Positions 41,341-52,756 of a stretch of 64,000 nt of DNA are shown here, piece after piece. The DNA comes from Ascoidea asiatica. Taxonomy: Eukaryota; Ascomycota; Saccharomycetes; Ascoideales; Ascoideaceae. The translations under genes were made by a program, and so were the position numbers. The stretch spans positions 272,090 to 336,089 of the forward strand of contig BCKQ01000010.1 of assembly GCA_001600695.1 (NCBI GenBank), read 5' to 3'. Within the stretch, counting starts at the first letter, position 1. Each line of letters opens with the position of its first letter. The notes under the pieces are model-generated. The model was not told the origin of the DNA, made no database searches, and saw only the letters and a program-made list of their open reading frames with translations.

Positions 41341-41748
41341 TGAGCTTATTCTCTACATTAATATCTATTAACTTTTTTTTTAATTTTTTATATATTTCTT
41401 AGTTTCTTAGTATTAACTTTAATTCCCCATATTCTTTATTCATTTCTTCATTCATTCTTAGTAAATAAATAGAAATAAAACAATAGAATAAACTCAAATT
41501 AAAAAAAACTATCACGTGCTCAACTAAAGAGGCCCGTATGTATGGTTTCCAAAGATATAAGACCCGTGAGATTGGTACTGATCGTAAACTGACGATAAAT
41601 TGAAACTGAGCGAGACAGAACAANAGTAATAAACAATGATATAAACAATACGAATAAATGAAGGTGTAAGTAGATAGTAATTAAATATATTAAACAGATC
41701 ACAAATTATCATCTTGTAAATAAACATAATTTGAATGCTCTCAGGTCA
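41341..41748. other. Promoter region of CDC1
   Basis: About 400 bases. The GH1 3' region is T-rich. CACGTG lies at 41513-41518, about 235 bases before the chosen CDC1 ATG. Minus-strand frames here have no protein-like features. Confidence 0.65.
41513..41518. promoter_or_regulatory. CACGTG E-box upstream of CDC1
   Basis: A palindromic CACGTG in the context ATCACGTGCT at a usual activator distance from CDC1. It is the same core found in the PCT1 and Usp-like promoters. Confidence 0.4.
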
Positions 41749-43425
41749 ATGGATATCATTCCTCCAATACGAAAGAGAGGTAATACTTTATCCACTAATA
41801 ACTACAGTTCCAATTTAGATTTACCTTTATTCAATAACAATAGTAATAGTGCTTTTTCTTCAAGGACAAATAGTACAAGTTCAAAATTCAAGCCAAAATT
41901 AAATCATATTTTCAATGATGTTAATAATAATAAGAAAAGACTAAATTTTTCAGTCTTTGTTAAAGTAATCTTACCAATTTTAATATACTGGTTTTTTTTA
42001 ATCAATTATTATGAAAGAAGTAAACCTGAAAGAACTATAAGTAAATGTCAATGGAATAATTGGGAATCATGGAATGATAACAGTAATAGCAAAACCAATA
42101 TAATAGATCCACATAGAATAGCAGTGATAGCAGATCCTCAAATTCTTGATCATTCTTCATATCCTAATAGATTTTCATTAATAAATTATATCACAAGAAT
42201 TATTTCTGATAATTATATGAGGAAAAATTATAAAATTTTAAATAATTCATTATTACCAAATTCAATTATATTTTTAGGTGATTTGTTTGATGGTGGTAGA
42301 GATTTATTATCTGAAAATGAAGATATTGAATGGTTTGAAGAATATAAAAGATTTAATTCAATTTTTAAAAATAATTATATAATTAAAAAAAATTGTAAAA
42401 TTTATAAAAATTTACCTGGTAATCATGATATTGGTTGGGATACAACTATGAATAAAACTTTAAATAATAGATTTAATGTATTTTTTGGTATCCCAAATGA
42501 TATAAATTTAATTGGTAATCATTCAATTATAACTTTGGATACAATTTCATTATCAAATTCAAATCCAGAAACTGAAATAAGTCTTGATTCTTCAGAATTT
42601 TTGAATAATTATTTACCAAATGATAATGAAATATTTAATAACAACCAAGAAAAATTTCCTAGAGTTTTATTAACTCATGTACCTCTTTTTAGAGATCCAA
42701 TAAAAATTCCATGTAATGGACCAAGAGAAAATAATAAAAATCCATTTCCATTAATGAATGGAAAAAATTATCAAACAGTTTTAGATAAATCTTTATCAAT
42801 TGAATTATTAAATAAAATTAATCCAAATCTTATTTTATCTGGTGATGATCATGATTATTGTGAAATTAATCATTCAAATAATATTAAAGAAATTACTGTT
42901 AAATCATTTTCAATGAATATGGGCATAAAATATCCTGCTTTTCAATTATTATCTCTATACTATAATAATAAAGATCAACAACAAAACACTCATACTTATG
43001 AGAATACTATTTGTCATTTGGATCCTCCATATGAAATGCTCTTTTCTTATATATTTAACTTCATTTTTACTCAATTATTATTGCTTTTATATATTTTAAA
43101 TTTTAAAAATATTCAAAAATTTAAGCCATTCAAGCTCCTTAAGAAAGTATTCAAAAACTATATAAAATCTCTAAAGAAGATATCAAAGCATAAAAATCAT
43201 CATCATAATAGTAATAACTATGACTACAATTACAAATATAAATATAATGAATTATCTCCTTCAAGCTCAGAAAGTGAAAGTGACTTCAACGACCAATTTA
43301 TTATCAACAACAATAACAATAATATCAGTAAGAAGGAAAGCATTTTAATAGATTATCTCACATATGCTTCAATCACTTCCTTTTTGATCTATTTGCTCTT
43401 TTTTTACTTTTATAATTCTCTTTGA
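41749..43425 (+). CDS. CDC1: Cdc1/PGAP5-family metallophosphoesterase
   Basis: Cdc1 is a Mn2+-dependent phosphodiesterase of the ER/Golgi that removes ethanolamine phosphate from the first mannose of GPI anchors. The five calcineurin-type metal-binding blocks are present: IADPQ (near residue 130), LGDLFDGGRD, GNHDIGWD (near 224), LTHVPLFRDP and SGDDHDYCE (near 365). A hydrophobic segment at about residues 70-95 and two near the C-terminus (FIFTQLLLLLYIL and the last 25 residues) place the catalytic part in the lumen, as in the family. The ATG at 41749 gives 558 residues; the frame extends 6 codons further upstream without ATG. Its GPI-remodelling role links it to the GPI-anchored Crh enzyme in this window. 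Confidence 0.92.
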   Translation: MDIIPPIRKRGNTLSTNNYSSNLDLPLFNNNSNSAFSSRTNSTSSKFKPKLNHIFNDVNNNKKRLNFSVFVKVILPILIYWFFLINYYERSKPERTISKCQWNNWESWNDNSNSKTNIIDPHRIAVIADPQILDHSSYPNRFSLINYITRIISDNYMRKNYKILNNSLLPNSIIFLGDLFDGGRDLLSENEDIEWFEEYKRFNSIFKNNYIIKKNCKIYKNLPGNHDIGWDTTMNKTLNNRFNVFFGIPNDINLIGNHSIITLDTISLSNSNPETEISLDSSEFLNNYLPNDNEIFNNNQEKFPRVLLTHVPLFRDPIKIPCNGPRENNKNPFPLMNGKNYQTVLDKSLSIELLNKINPNLILSGDDHDYCEINHSNNIKEITVKSFSMNMGIKYPAFQLLSLYYNNKDQQQNTHTYENTICHLDPPYEMLFSYIFNFIFTQLLLLLYILNFKNIQKFKPFKLLKKVFKNYIKSLKKISKHKNHHHNSNNYDYNYKYKYNELSPSSSESESDFNDQFIINNNNNNISKKESILIDYLTYASITSFLIYLLFFYFYNSL

Positions 43426-43646
43426 CTTGGCTCTTGCCACCCGTCTACCACTAATAAATAAACACACCTTTTTTTTCTCTTTTGTAAACTCTCAAACCAA
43501 AACTCAAATAAACCGCCCGACTTGACCTTGACTTTGGCCTTTTGTTAATCTTTGTTTCTACTAAAATAGATGAACTAAACAATATTTGACAGAGGAAAGT
43601 ATATTTATTTTAATATATCATATCTTATCTCATACCTAAAACAAAT

Positions 43647-45203
43647 ATGTCCAGAATAAGATCAATCAATCTGAAGAGAAGAGCTAAAACTAATCCATTA
43701 GAAACAACATTAATTGAATATCTTGAAGATAGTCCTGCTCATTCATTCTTTTCAAAAGGTGATTATTTATTCAATTTTGATAAAAAATTAATCAATTTAG
43801 ATTATAATTTAAATTCTAACTTAGATTTTAATCCAATTCATGAAAATTTCAATTTGATCAATGATCTTAAATTATCAATTTCAAATAAAACTTCAATTGA
43901 TAATTTATTCTCTGTAGAAGATAATGATAATATTCTTTCACCTATAAAACTGAAAAATATTCAATCTTTTGATACAATTTCAATATCTTCAAATTCTTCT
44001 GATAGTTTCTCAGACCTAGAGCCAGAAGAAGAATATATTCAAGACAATATTCAAGACAATCCTGAATTTAACTCCAACTTTAGAAAAAAAAGAAAATTGT
44101 CAAGTTTATTAACATCTAGAGATTACAAAATTCTTGAAGAAAAAAAAATTTCAAAAATAATATCGTTGACGAATAATAACTCATCACATAAATTTAACTC
44201 AATACAAAATATAAATGATAAAAAACATGATTTAAGACTGCGTAATTCAAATCTTTATAAACAATCAGACGAATCAAATAATGGTTTTAAATTATCAAAA
44301 GATTTAAATGATCTAAGAAAAGAAATTATTGATACAAATTTAGATCCATTAAATGATAGATTATATTCTAAATTTCATAAAGCTTCGGAAAAATCTGAAA
44401 AAAGATTTAATAATAATGATAAAGTTAAATTTCTTAATGATATTGATTTATTAAAAGATTCTTTTGATAATTTATTGAATCTTTGTATTAATTCTTCACT
44501 AACTAATATAAAATCAAATGACAAAATTATTAATAATCATAATTATAATACAAGTAGTTCTATTAATGAAATTGGTGTTAAAGAAAAACGTAGATTACGT
44601 TCGAGAATTACAAATCATCATCAATCAACTTCCTCGAGTTTAAATCCAAATCCACCAAATTCTATTTTAATAAGTCATTTGAATTCAATTCTACAAAAAT
44701 TTAATAAAAATTTTAATATTAATAAATCTTTTTTACAAATTTCAAATATCATTAATAAACTTAATATAAAAAATAAATCAACGATTTCAAAAAATTCAAA
44801 AATGGATTCAAATAATTTTTTCCCATTAAATACATGTAGTAATTCATATTCCACTACTCCTTTAGCTTTTAAAAATAATATAAATAATGTAAAAATGATA
44901 AAACAGTTTTTAAATAAACAATTTGGTAATATAGAACAAATGGATTTTGGTTTTTTAAGAAATAGTTCTGATTTTCTATTAGATTCTATGATATTAAATG
45001 AATTTATTCAATCCTATGATTCATTAAACAATGATGATCTTAAAAATTTTCAATTAGACCATCGATTGAATATTGAATCAAGAGCTGATTTAAGTTTTAA
45101 TACTTTTAAAAATTTTCAAAAATTATTAACTAAGCGTTTGGATTTAGATTTAGATATTGATAAATATAATAATAATAATAATAACAATAATAATAATAAT
45201 AAC

Positions 45204-45267
<64 letters not shown>

Positions 45268-46433
45268 GTAATAATGATATAGATGATGATTATGATTTTA
45301 CTATTTGTGAAAATGAAAATGAAAATTTAACTTTTCCAATTCAATTAACTTCTCATGATAAAGCAATTATTAGTGCTTTATCGAAAATAACTTATATAAA
45401 TCCTAGAGCTATTTCGTTTCCAAAAAAGTACAAAAGAAAATCAGATAATAATTCAGCTTCTGATTTTGATTCTGATTCAAAAGATATTAACTCAGATAGA
45501 GAAATGCTTAAAACTCCATATATTTTGTCCTTAAAAAATTTAAACTATTTATCTTTATTGATTAATTTAAGTGTATATAAACTTTTTAAACTTCTTAGAT
45601 TTTTCAAAATTTGGACTTTTAAAAATCAACTAATTAGTTATAAATGCAAAAAAGAAGCCACTAAATCTCTTGGAAGAACAAATTTTTTAAACCATTTTTT
45701 CTTGAATACAAATTTTTTAAAAGGAGGTAATAATGATATTTACAATACTTTTCGAAGATTAAAAAATTCTCTTGAAAGAAATGAATTTAAAACAGAAAGA
45801 CAACTAAAACAATATGTTCAATCCGTTTTATCAAAACTTAGAAGTACAAATTCATTCACTGATACAAGGTTAAATAAATCTCCAGGAATATATACAAATC
45901 CAATGGAAGATCCTTATAAAGAGCTTAAAATTTTTTTATCGGACTCAGAATCAGAATTGGACTCAGACTTAGATTCTGATGAAGAATCAAATTATCAAGA
46001 TATATCAACTAATGAAGAGAAAGAAAGAGAGAAAGAAATTAAAAATAAAATAAATATAAGAAATTCTTTTTTGAATACTAATCATCTCAAAGAGGAAGAA
46101 ACTATGACCGTTGAAGAGATTCGAAATTTAAGAAGAAAAAATTTGAAAAGAAAGTTAAGAAATCTTTATGATGAGGTTTCAGATAGTCCATATTATAATA
46201 TGATATATGAATCCAACTTTTTAGTTGAAGTATCCGATGATGAAGATAAAGAGTCTGATGTCGAGGATTTTGAAAGTCAAAGTTATATTGGAATTCATGA
46301 TACCAAACCAAATTTTCAGACCTTGAAATTTATTGTTGAAGATGAATACGATAAATCACTATTAGTTTACAATCTTAGATCAGGATCAAAGCTATACAAT
46401 TTAAACGAATATCTCAAATTCCAGAATAAATAA
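43647..46433 (+). CDS. Uncharacterised protein with a 33-Asn run
   Basis: I do not recognise this 928-residue protein. The N-terminus is basic (SINLKRRAKT), followed by acidic and Ser-rich stretches. A region near residues 410-500 (QFGNIEQMDFGFLRNSSDFLLDS..., DHRLNIESRADLSFNTFKNFQKLL) and another at about residues 565-720 (LTSHDKAIISALSKITYINPRAI; SLLINLSVYKLFKLLRFFKIW; GRTNFLNHFFL) look ordered and may be conserved. The C-terminal part alternates acidic clusters and basic helices (EEIRNLRRKNLKRKLRNLYDEV). A run of 33 Asn lies at residues 508-540. The charge pattern suggests a nuclear protein, without a more precise basis. The start is the first ATG after an AT-rich leader, 221 bases after CDC1. 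Confidence 0.75.
45168..45266. repeat. AAT/AAC array coding 33 Asn
   Basis: Ninety-nine bases of AAT with three AAC codons, the longest homopolymer-coding tract in the window. The AAC interruptions are only in the 5' half; the 3' part is pure AAT and likely unstable in length. Confidence 0.95.
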
Positions 46434-46652
46434 ATTAAAAAGCTTAGAAATAAATGAAATTTTAATAAAACTTGTTGAAAAAAACACAGAACCACATTGC
46501 TGGTATTGTGTGTTCATGTAATGCGCATGCATGACTGAAACTTAAATCTCGAAAATAAATTTCTTTTGATAAAAATATTTGAATTTGAATATGGAAAATT
46601 ATTTTTAAGAGAACTTTTCTTTGAATCATCTGCTCTTTTCACTTGAATCAAA

Positions 46653-47609
46653 ATGAAGAGAATAAATATCCCAGTATTATTTGAAAATGCAAATTATTTA
46701 GTGGTAAATAAACCTCCTTTTATTTATAGTCAACCCCCAGATACTAGTTTTGCCTGCAGAGACCCAAATTTGTTGAATTTAAAGCGAGATTTAGAAGAAA
46801 ATAGAACTTTATTACCAGTGTTGAGTCAACAATTAAGGGTTAGAGATCAGTCCTCAGAAGTTGTGAACTTACAATTAGTGCATAGATTGGATTTTAATGT
46901 TTCTGGATGTCTTGTGATTTCAAAGAATAAAACAACAACCAGAAATTTTAATAAAAATTTAATTAAAAATGGAAATTTTGGTAATTTGATAAAAAGAAAA
47001 TATATTGCGCTAATAGAACCAATATTAGAAAATAATGATACTTTTGAAAATAGATATTTAAATCATCTTAATTATTCTAATTTTGAAAAAACTCAAGGAG
47101 TTATTGATCTTCCAATTGAAAATAAAAATTCTATTACAAAATTTAAAGTACTCCCTTTAGAAAATGTAAAACCTTATTCCAAAACAAAATTAATACTCCT
47201 ACAGTTATTTTCAGGTAGAAAACATCAAATCAGAAAACATTTAAATTATATGAATTATAAAATTATTGGAGATACTTTATATAATTATCCATTGGCCTAT
47301 AAAAGTGAGAAAAAAAATGAAAAATATGAAAGTTGTGAAAGAAAAAAAAATAAAAAACATTATGAAATCATATCTAAATATGATGATAGTACTAAAAAAG
47401 CAAAAAAAATTAATCAAAATAGATTTCCAAATCAAATCGCATTACATTCTTCTTTGCTTATAACTAAATTAGGATTAAAACAAATTGAAACTTTTGCTCC
47501 GATACAATGGAACCAAAATAAAATTTGGAGTGAATTATTATTGAAAAAAAATTCAAACGAAATACCAGATTATATTAAAGACGAATTAAAAAGAGAGGTT
47601 GAATTTTAA
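46653..47609 (+). CDS. PUS5: RluA-family rRNA/tRNA pseudouridine synthase, Pus5-like
   Basis: The family isomerises uridine to pseudouridine in RNA. Catalytic Asp80 lies in the motif VHRLD(F), followed by SGCLVISKN. The N-terminus (VLFENANYLVVNKPPFIYSQP) and the later segments KRKYIAL and LFSGRKHQIRKHL, with GDTLYNYP, complete the RluA signature order. There is no S4 or deaminase domain, and the size (318 residues) fits S. cerevisiae Pus5 (254), the mitochondrial 21S rRNA synthase, better than Pus6/Rib2/Pus9. A Lys/Glu-rich insert at about residues 215-250 adds to the length. The symbol is a best match. The gene is convergent with, and only 25 bases from, the PXA gene. Confidence 0.75.
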   Translation: MKRINIPVLFENANYLVVNKPPFIYSQPPDTSFACRDPNLLNLKRDLEENRTLLPVLSQQLRVRDQSSEVVNLQLVHRLDFNVSGCLVISKNKTTTRNFNKNLIKNGNFGNLIKRKYIALIEPILENNDTFENRYLNHLNYSNFEKTQGVIDLPIENKNSITKFKVLPLENVKPYSKTKLILLQLFSGRKHQIRKHLNYMNYKIIGDTLYNYPLAYKSEKKNEKYESCERKKNKKHYEIISKYDDSTKKAKKINQNRFPNQIALHSSLLITKLGLKQIETFAPIQWNQNKIWSELLLKKNSNEIPDYIKDELKREVEF

Positions 47610-47634
47610 AANTATATTTTTCTTTCAATGATCA

Positions 47635-49893
47635 TTAAGCATCATGTTTTATTAATGCTTCTGGTGTAAACTCTGCTAATTCTGGAAATAATTCTATTAA
47701 TGCCAAATCAAGTAAATTTACAATTAAAAATTTATTTATTCTTGGATCTCTGAAACCCTCTAGGAAATTATATATTTTCATATCCGTTTTTGAAGAAATA
47801 TCAAATTTATCAATTTTATCAATATTTTCATGTTCATTTTCATTTGTTTCAAATAAATTTTCAACATATTCATCGTTGAATATAAATATCTTTACCCAAT
47901 TTGGAATAGTGCTTTTTATCATATTGAAACATTTAATTTCTAATAATCTTAATTGTTCTTCATTTGGGATAATTGGTGGAGGACCTAAATCATTATCTGT
48001 TGGAAATAGATTATTTCTTCCTAGTTGAATCATTTCACTTATAAATACTTCATCTTTTATAAATTTATTTATCACAAATTTTTCAAAAAGGTTATTTAAT
48101 AAATGATTCAATTTTATGCTTAGTTTTAATTTATTTTTAGATATCAAGTTCAGTATTTTATCAAAAAAGGATTGTTTCTTATCATTATATTCATTGAAAT
48201 TATCTTCTTCATTAATGTAATAATTTTCATTTTCACTTTCAATTTCATCATTATCGATATCGTTATTGATGTTATTATTTTTTAGAAGGAGCTTATTTAA
48301 AATTTTTAATATTAAGATAAGAATTGTATTTTCTTGAGATAAATTTAAAAAATTATCAAGAAATGAAAAAATGAATCTAGATGTTAATGGACGATTATCA
48401 TTAGTTATATCCATTTTATTAGTACTTGAATCACTTTTTGAAGTACTCATGGTATTGTCATTAATTTCATTGGTGATATTATTATTAACAATTTGAGGGA
48501 TAGAATTTGAATTATTTTTAGTGAAAGGTAAATATAAATTAATATTCATATTTTTTTTAAAAGAATCTAAATCTATTGAAGATTTTGTATACTTGATTAA
48601 TTTACCAAATTTTTTAATATAATTAAAATAAGAAAATAAAGAATATTTGATTTTATCAGATATAGAAAGATTAACAGGTATCAATTTTTTTTTTTTTAAA
48701 CGATCTCTATTTGAAATATGTCTCAGATATAAATTTTCATCAATTTTTTCACAAGCAGTTATTAATAATTCATAAATCATATGTGTTTGAGATAATTTTT
48801 CAGTTGTTACTTTTAATAGAAATTTATTTAAAAGAGTTGAAATTAAATCAAAAGTGATAGTTGAATCTAAATCTTCATTAGGTAAAATTAGAGATGTTAT
48901 ACCTCTTGAAAGAATTTGAAAATAATCATCCTGAAGTTTTTCATCTAATTTTTGTGAGTCATTGTTATTATCGATATTAGTATCGATATTATTATCATTG
49001 TCATTGTTATTATCATGATCATTACCAATATCATTGGGGATTGTTTTTATGGGAATATCTTTATAGAGATAATAATTTTTAGATAGGGCCGGATGTGGAT
49101 TTAAGAAATTAAAAGAATCATTAATATTATCAAAAGGTAAAAATAATGTGTTTAAGTTGTTTGATGAATGATTATAGATTATTAAATGGTTATTTAAAAT
49201 CATTGGTAATTTATCTAATAAAAGTTGATTAATATTTAAGTTTGTTCTAAGTCTACTCTCTAAATTTCTAGAAACGTGGGCAATGATTGAAATAATTTCA
49301 TTTAAAAATTCTTTATCATCNGTTATTTTTGTATACCATTCATTAATAAAGTTTTTAATAATAAGACCTAAAAANCAATAAAGATCTAAATCAATTAATG
49401 AAGAAGAAGTTAAAGCTGGTAAAAAATCTTGTAAATTTGAATCTTTTGGAGCTGTTGGATAAAATAATTTTCTAACTAATTGTTGCTTGTATTTTATGGA
49501 ATCCTTTTCATATTTTGGTTTACTATTATTATTATTCCTTTTCGATTTTCTTATATTTGTAAAATTAGAATTCAATCTTTTAGAATCTGGTGAATTCGAA
49601 TTAAATAATGTTTGATTTTTATTATAAATCAAGTTCTGAGTATAATTAGAACCATTATTTATAATTGAGATAAAATTACCATTTACACCAGAATTTGAAC
49701 CAGAACCAGAACCAGAACGTGAACCTAAAGATAATATTGAATTTTTATAAATTTTTCTAGTGGTGATATATTTATTTGATATTTTTAATTTAGGAGTGAT
49801 TTTTGATTTATAACNAGATTTTTTCAATGGAGAAGAAGATCTGTAATGAAAGTCATTATCAAGATTAAGAGGTTGAAAACTAGACTGATTCAT
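47635..49893 (-). CDS. PXA-domain protein
   Basis: Residues about 140-370 fit the PXA domain (a helical region found N-terminal to PX domains in sorting nexins and alone in some fungal proteins): LVRKLFYPTAP, LIIKNFINEWYTKI, ISIIAHVSRNLESRLRTNLN, LLLDKLPMILNNHLIIYNH and FQILSRGITSLILP. The first 115 residues are basic and Ser/Asn-rich; Asn/Asp-rich loops interrupt the domain. The C-terminus ends with two predicted helices and FTPEALIKHDA. No PX domain is visible, as in fission yeast Pxa1; the role is probably in membrane contact or endosomal traffic, by family only. The ATG at 49893 gives 752 residues; the frame extends upstream 22 codons without ATG. Several 'n' bases occur. Confidence 0.7.
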   Translation of the reverse strand: MNQSSFQPLNLDNDFHYRSSSPLKKSXYKSKITPKLKISNKYITTRKIYKNSILSLGSRSGSGSGSNSGVNGNFISIINNGSNYTQNLIYNKNQTLFNSNSPDSKRLNSNFTNIRKSKRNNNNSKPKYEKDSIKYKQQLVRKLFYPTAPKDSNLQDFLPALTSSSLIDLDLYXFLGLIIKNFINEWYTKIXDDKEFLNEIISIIAHVSRNLESRLRTNLNINQLLLDKLPMILNNHLIIYNHSSNNLNTLFLPFDNINDSFNFLNPHPALSKNYYLYKDIPIKTIPNDIGNDHDNNNDNDNNIDTNIDNNNDSQKLDEKLQDDYFQILSRGITSLILPNEDLDSTITFDLISTLLNKFLLKVTTEKLSQTHMIYELLITACEKIDENLYLRHISNRDRLKKKKLIPVNLSISDKIKYSLFSYFNYIKKFGKLIKYTKSSIDLDSFKKNMNINLYLPFTKNNSNSIPQIVNNNITNEINDNTMSTSKSDSSTNKMDITNDNRPLTSRFIFSFLDNFLNLSQENTILILILKILNKLLLKNNNINNDIDNDEIESENENYYINEEDNFNEYNDKKQSFFDKILNLISKNKLKLSIKLNHLLNNLFEKFVINKFIKDEVFISEMIQLGRNNLFPTDNDLGPPPIIPNEEQLRLLEIKCFNMIKSTIPNWVKIFIFNDEYVENLFETNENEHENIDKIDKFDISSKTDMKIYNFLEGFRDPRINKFLIVNLLDLALIELFPELAEFTPEALIKHDA

Positions 49894-50530
49894 TAAAAAA
49901 AAGGAGTATTGATTATGGAAATGTTTGTAAAAATTAGTAAGATTCTTAGAAACTAACAAATAATAAATAAAAAAAGAATCAATTAGATAGTTTCATGAAT
50001 ATTAAAAAAAGATAAATATTTCATGATAAACTCTGTCAAACACTTTTATTTACACTTTGTCTGGTGATCGTACAGAAAGTTATTGAAATAAATCTGCAAA
50101 ATCGTATTTTTCTCGAAACCGGATTTAATCCAAGTCTAAAAGTGACTCNNNGGTAAAAACAGGATCCGTTACAAGGAATAAAGCAAAAGTTAAATATTTC
50201 CGCCTTATGTAATTAATTACATCAGCAAACCAAAACATGCATATATAGGTAGTTATCTGTACTTTACTTTAAAATTACGTTTTAAAGCAGTTTACTGCAT
50301 TTTTAAATAAGTACCGTGAATGTGGCGATATATCTGTCATATGACCCGGCTTATCTTTTAACAATCACATGACTTTACTGCGAACGTGTCAAAGGGAATA
50401 TGAAAAAAAGGTATGAATTAAAGCATTTAGCGAAAAATGATTGAAATTGATTGAGATTTAATTGAAATTTTATTCAATTATTTTATTTATTTCATACAAT
50501 TTCATTTCTTATCATACTTTTTTACATTCA
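49894..50530. other. Divergent promoter region, PXA gene / STT3
   Basis: AT-rich near both genes, less so at about 50040-50400. It has an 'nnn' gap at 50149-50151 and E-box-like palindromes nearer STT3. Nothing else was recognised. Confidence 0.6.
50336..50372. promoter_or_regulatory. E-box-like pair upstream of STT3
   Basis: GTCATATGAC (50336-50345) and TCACATGA (50365-50372) lie about 160-190 bases before the STT3 ATG. The second is identical to the core of the cluster at 14056-14080. Confidence 0.4.
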
Positions 50531-52756
50531 ATGAGTTGCTCACTTGATAAATTGAGTCCTCAGGCTCTTTCAAATATAAAATTCTTATTGAGATTTATAA
50601 TTCTTATAGCAATTGCCGGTGCTGCAATATCATCTAGATTATTCTCAGTAATTAGATTTGAAAGTATTATTCATGAATTTGATCCATGGTTTAATTTTAG
50701 AGCAACAAAATATTTGGTAGGTAATTCATATTATGAATTTTTAAATTGGTTCGATGATAGAACTTGGTATCCACTTGGTAGAGTTACTGGTGGTACTTTG
50801 TATCCTGGTTTAATGGTAACTTCAGGTTTATTATGGAATATACTTAGAAATATATTCTTATTACCAATTGATATAAGAAATATTTGTGTATTGTTAGCTC
50901 CTGTATTTAGTGGGTTAACTGCCTATGCAACTTATCTTTTCACTAAAGAAATGAAAGATAGTTCTGCAGGCTTGTTAGCTGCCGCTTTCATGGGTATTGC
51001 TCCAGGTTATATCTCCAGATCTGTTGCAGGTTCTTATGATAATGAAGCAATTGCAATTACCTTATTAATGGGAACTTTTTACCTTTGGATTAAATCAATG
51101 AAAACAGGATCTGTTTCCTATGCTGCTATTACTGCAATTTTTTATTTTTATATGGTTGCAGCTTGGGGTGGTTACGTATTTATTACAAATTTAATCCCAT
51201 TACATATATTCGTTTTAATTTGTATGGGAAGATATGATCAAAAATTATATACTGCATATACAACATGGTATGCAATTGGTACTTTAGCTTCAATGCAAAT
51301 TCCATTTGTTGGTTTTTTGCCAATTAGATCAAATGATCATATGGCTGCATTGGGTGTGTTTGGTCTTTTACAAATTGTTGCCTTTGGTAATTATGTTAAA
51401 TCAAAAATTTCTCAAAAACAATTTAAAACTTTTTTAATTTTTTCAATTATTTCATTATCAATTATTGGTATTGGTGGATTAATCGGTTTAACAATGGCCG
51501 GTTTAATAGCTCCATGGACCGGAAGATTTTATTCTTTATGGGATACTTCATATGCTAAAATTCATATTCCAATAATTGCTTCAGTTTCTGAACATCAACC
51601 AACTGCATGGCCGGCTTTTTTTTTTGATACCCATATGCTAATTTGGTTATTCCCTGCAGGTATATATTTATTATTTCAAGAATTAAGAAATGAACATGTT
51701 TTTGTAATAATTTATGGTGTTTTATGTTCTTATTTTGCTGGTGTCATGGTTAGATTAATGTTAACTTTAACTCCAATAATTTGTGTAAGTGCTGCAATTG
51801 CTTTATCAAAATTATTTGATGTTTATATGGATATTCGTGATTTAAAATCTGATCAAGAACAAGAACAAGTAGATTCTCAATCAAAAAGTAAACCGATCTT
51901 TAAACCAAGATGCAATTTAATCAAATTATTATCAAAGGCTATGGTTATATTTTCATTTGGTATTTACCTCATCTATTTTGTTTATCATTGTACTTGGGTA
52001 ACTTCGAATGCATATTCTTCGCCTTCCGTTGTTTTAGCTTCAAGAGCTCCAGATGGTTCTCAACAATTGATTGATGATTATCGAGAAGCTTATTATTGGT
52101 TACGTATGAACACAAAAGAAGATGCAAGAGTAATGTCGTGGTGGGATTACGGTTATCAAATTGGTGGTATGGCTGATAGAACAACTTTAGTTGATAATAA
52201 TACTTGGAATAATACTCATATTGCTACTGTTGGCAAAGCAATGTGTTCCTCCGAAGAAGTTTCTTATAAGATTCTAAAACAGCATGATGTTGATTATATT
52301 CTTATCATTTTTGGTGGCTTAATTGGATTCTCAGGTGATGATATAAATAAATATCTTTGGATGGTTAGAATTGCAGAAGGCATATGGCCTGATGAAATTA
52401 AAGAAAAAAACTATTTTACTCCAAGAGGTGAATATAGAATTGATGATTTGGCTTCAGAAACAATGAAAAATTCAATGATGTATAAAATGTCCTATTATAA
52501 TTTTATAGAGTTATTTAATGGTAGAGAAGCTATTGATAGAGTTAGAAATCAAAAATTATCAACTTCTTTAGCTCCTGAATTGAGTGTTATTGAAGAAGCT
52601 TTTACTTCTGAAAATTGGATCGTAAGAATATATAAAGTTAAAAAAGAAGATCCATTTGGTAGAGATTTAAAAGATGTTGCTAAATTCGAAAAAGATTCTA
52701 AATCTAATAAAAAAAGAAGAGGTGTTAAAAAACCTCAATTAGATTTACATTTTTAA
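50531..52756 (+). CDS. STT3: Oligosaccharyltransferase catalytic subunit Stt3
   Basis: Stt3 transfers the lipid-linked glycan to Asn in N-X-S/T sites in the ER lumen. Almost every segment matches S. cerevisiae Stt3, which has 718 residues. The first luminal loop holds HEFDPWFNFRATKYL (metal-binding Asp), followed by NWFDDRTWYPLGRVTGGTLYPG and SRSVAGSYDNEAIAI. The mobile loop contains SVSEHQPTAWPAFFFDTH, and the signature WWDYG is at residues 537-541. About 11-13 membrane spans precede the luminal C-terminal domain, with GKAMCSSEE and GGLIGFSGDDINKYLW. A short Gln/Ser-rich insert follows KLFDVYMDIRDL. The ATG at 50531 gives 741 residues and matches the conserved start; the frame upstream has no ATG. 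Confidence 0.98.
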   Translation: MSCSLDKLSPQALSNIKFLLRFIILIAIAGAAISSRLFSVIRFESIIHEFDPWFNFRATKYLVGNSYYEFLNWFDDRTWYPLGRVTGGTLYPGLMVTSGLLWNILRNIFLLPIDIRNICVLLAPVFSGLTAYATYLFTKEMKDSSAGLLAAAFMGIAPGYISRSVAGSYDNEAIAITLLMGTFYLWIKSMKTGSVSYAAITAIFYFYMVAAWGGYVFITNLIPLHIFVLICMGRYDQKLYTAYTTWYAIGTLASMQIPFVGFLPIRSNDHMAALGVFGLLQIVAFGNYVKSKISQKQFKTFLIFSIISLSIIGIGGLIGLTMAGLIAPWTGRFYSLWDTSYAKIHIPIIASVSEHQPTAWPAFFFDTHMLIWLFPAGIYLLFQELRNEHVFVIIYGVLCSYFAGVMVRLMLTLTPIICVSAAIALSKLFDVYMDIRDLKSDQEQEQVDSQSKSKPIFKPRCNLIKLLSKAMVIFSFGIYLIYFVYHCTWVTSNAYSSPSVVLASRAPDGSQQLIDDYREAYYWLRMNTKEDARVMSWWDYGYQIGGMADRTTLVDNNTWNNTHIATVGKAMCSSEEVSYKILKQHDVDYILIIFGGLIGFSGDDINKYLWMVRIAEGIWPDEIKEKNYFTPRGEYRIDDLASETMKNSMMYKMSYYNFIELFNGREAIDRVRNQKLSTSLAPELSVIEEAFTSENWIVRIYKVKKEDPFGRDLKDVAKFEKDSKSNKKRRGVKKPQLDLHF

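Noticed and set aside
41731-41748. Upstream extension of CDC1
   Set aside because: The open frame extends to a TTG, but no ATG is present; the ATG at 41749 was used. The same reasoning was applied at 21972 (CRH), 49959 (PXA gene) and 50462 (STT3).
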